Positions 6,249 to 6,541 of a DNA stretch of 6,541 nt are shown piece after piece. Numbering within the stretch: position 1 is the first letter of the stretch; each line of letters begins with the position of its first letter. The notes under the pieces were generated by a model, which searched no databases, had not been told where the DNA came from, and was given only the letters and a program-made list of their open reading frames with translations. The translations under genes were made by a program, and so were the position numbers. The DNA lies in the NCBI GenBank assembly GCA_006226555.1, contig SBGS01000202.1, positions 1 through 6,541 of the forward strand, written 5' to 3'. Source of the stretch: Bacteroidota bacterium (GTDB lineage Bacteria > Bacteroidota > Bacteroidia > Flavobacteriales_D > Crocinitomicaceae).

Positions 6249-6541
6249 ATGCTTGATAGTTATCGCCATAAGGGTCTTAGAAAGAAACTCATTGAAGAAT
6301 TAAGGAACAAAGGGATTCAGGACGAGCGTGTTCTTGACGCTTTTGATGTTGTACCCAGACACTTTTTTCTTGATCCTGTTTTTACCGAGCAAGCATATTC
6401 GAACATGGCGTTTCAGATCGGTTCGGGTCAAACAATTTCTCATCCATATACAGTAGCTTTTCAAACCGAGCTTCTAGGACTTGAAAAGGGAGATAAGGTT
6501 TTGGAGATCGGTACAGGTTCAGGATTTCAAACCGCGATATT
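6249..6541 (+). CDS. pcm: Protein-L-isoaspartate O-methyltransferase, N-terminal part (3' end outside window)
   Basis: Ninety-seven complete codons are visible, a bit under half of the usual length of roughly 210 residues, and the frame is open to the right edge. The enzyme uses S-adenosylmethionine to methylate L-isoaspartyl residues in aged proteins, starting their repair in the cytoplasm. Family hallmarks are in order: LRNKGIQDERVLDAF (18-32), VPRHFFLDP (35-43), the substrate-site segment GSGQTISHPYTVAF (58-71) and SAM-binding motif I, VLEIGTGSGFQ (84-94). His65 replaces the more common Gln or Arg in GQTIS-x-P. The ATG at 6249 is well fixed: an in-frame TAA lies at 6237-6239 with no ATG, GTG or TTG in between. 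No Shine-Dalgarno sequence fits in the short space before it, and a -7 promoter motif ends 4 bp upstream. It is transcribed away from the carboxylase cluster. Confidence 0.94.
   Translation, partial: MLDSYRHKGLRKKLIEELRNKGIQDERVLDAFDVVPRHFFLDPVFTEQAYSNMAFQIGSGQTISHPYTVAFQTELLGLEKGDKVLEIGTGSGFQTAI

Noticed and set aside
1..6541. Defence island, prophage, transposon or CRISPR signature
   Set aside because: No integrase, transposase, terminal inverted repeats, direct-repeat array, or nuclease/helicase genes were seen; the recognisable genes are metabolic, repair or envelope functions.

Overview
The window looks like chromosomal DNA from a member of the Bacteroidota. Three things suggest this: protein wording typical of the phylum (a von Willebrand A / amidotransferase-like membrane protein, a lipoprotein M13 peptidase, a methylcrotonyl-type carboxyltransferase), A-rich sequence instead of clear Shine-Dalgarno sites before the starts, and one exact match to the Bacteroidota -7 promoter motif TAnnTTTG. 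I would guess the Flavobacteriia or Cytophagia, but the sequence alone does not settle the class. Base composition is moderately AT-rich throughout, and I see no mobile element, tRNA, rRNA or CRISPR array.

Layout. Positions 1-1626 (+) hold the C-terminal 541 codons of a large VWA-type membrane protein whose start lies left of the window. It is followed by a 48-codon small gene (1689-1835, +). A strong, nearly symmetrical hairpin terminator (1839-1871) separates these two plus-strand genes from a convergent minus-strand cluster. Read in its own direction, that cluster runs from an acyl-CoA carboxylase beta subunit (4455-6098), through an ElaA-type GNAT acetyltransferase (3994-4449), to an M13 zinc metallopeptidase lipoprotein (1873-3993). 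The junctions are 5 bp and 0 bp, so it is almost certainly one transcript ending at the shared terminator. A 150-bp divergent intergenic region (6099-6248) separates it from the start of pcm, protein-L-isoaspartate O-methyltransferase (6249 to the right edge, +).

How the genes fit together. The three minus-strand genes have no evident common pathway: one is a cytoplasmic biotin-dependent carboxyltransferase, one a small-molecule or peptide acetyltransferase, and one an envelope peptidase. Tight packing points to co-expression but does not prove shared function. The rest is mostly housekeeping or envelope-associated. I did not find a new multi-gene defence or mobile system. The items most worth a second look are the 48-residue small protein, the possibly leaderless pcm transcript, the odd operon composition with a lone carboxylase beta subunit, and the cysteine-bearing active-site region of the M13 peptidase.
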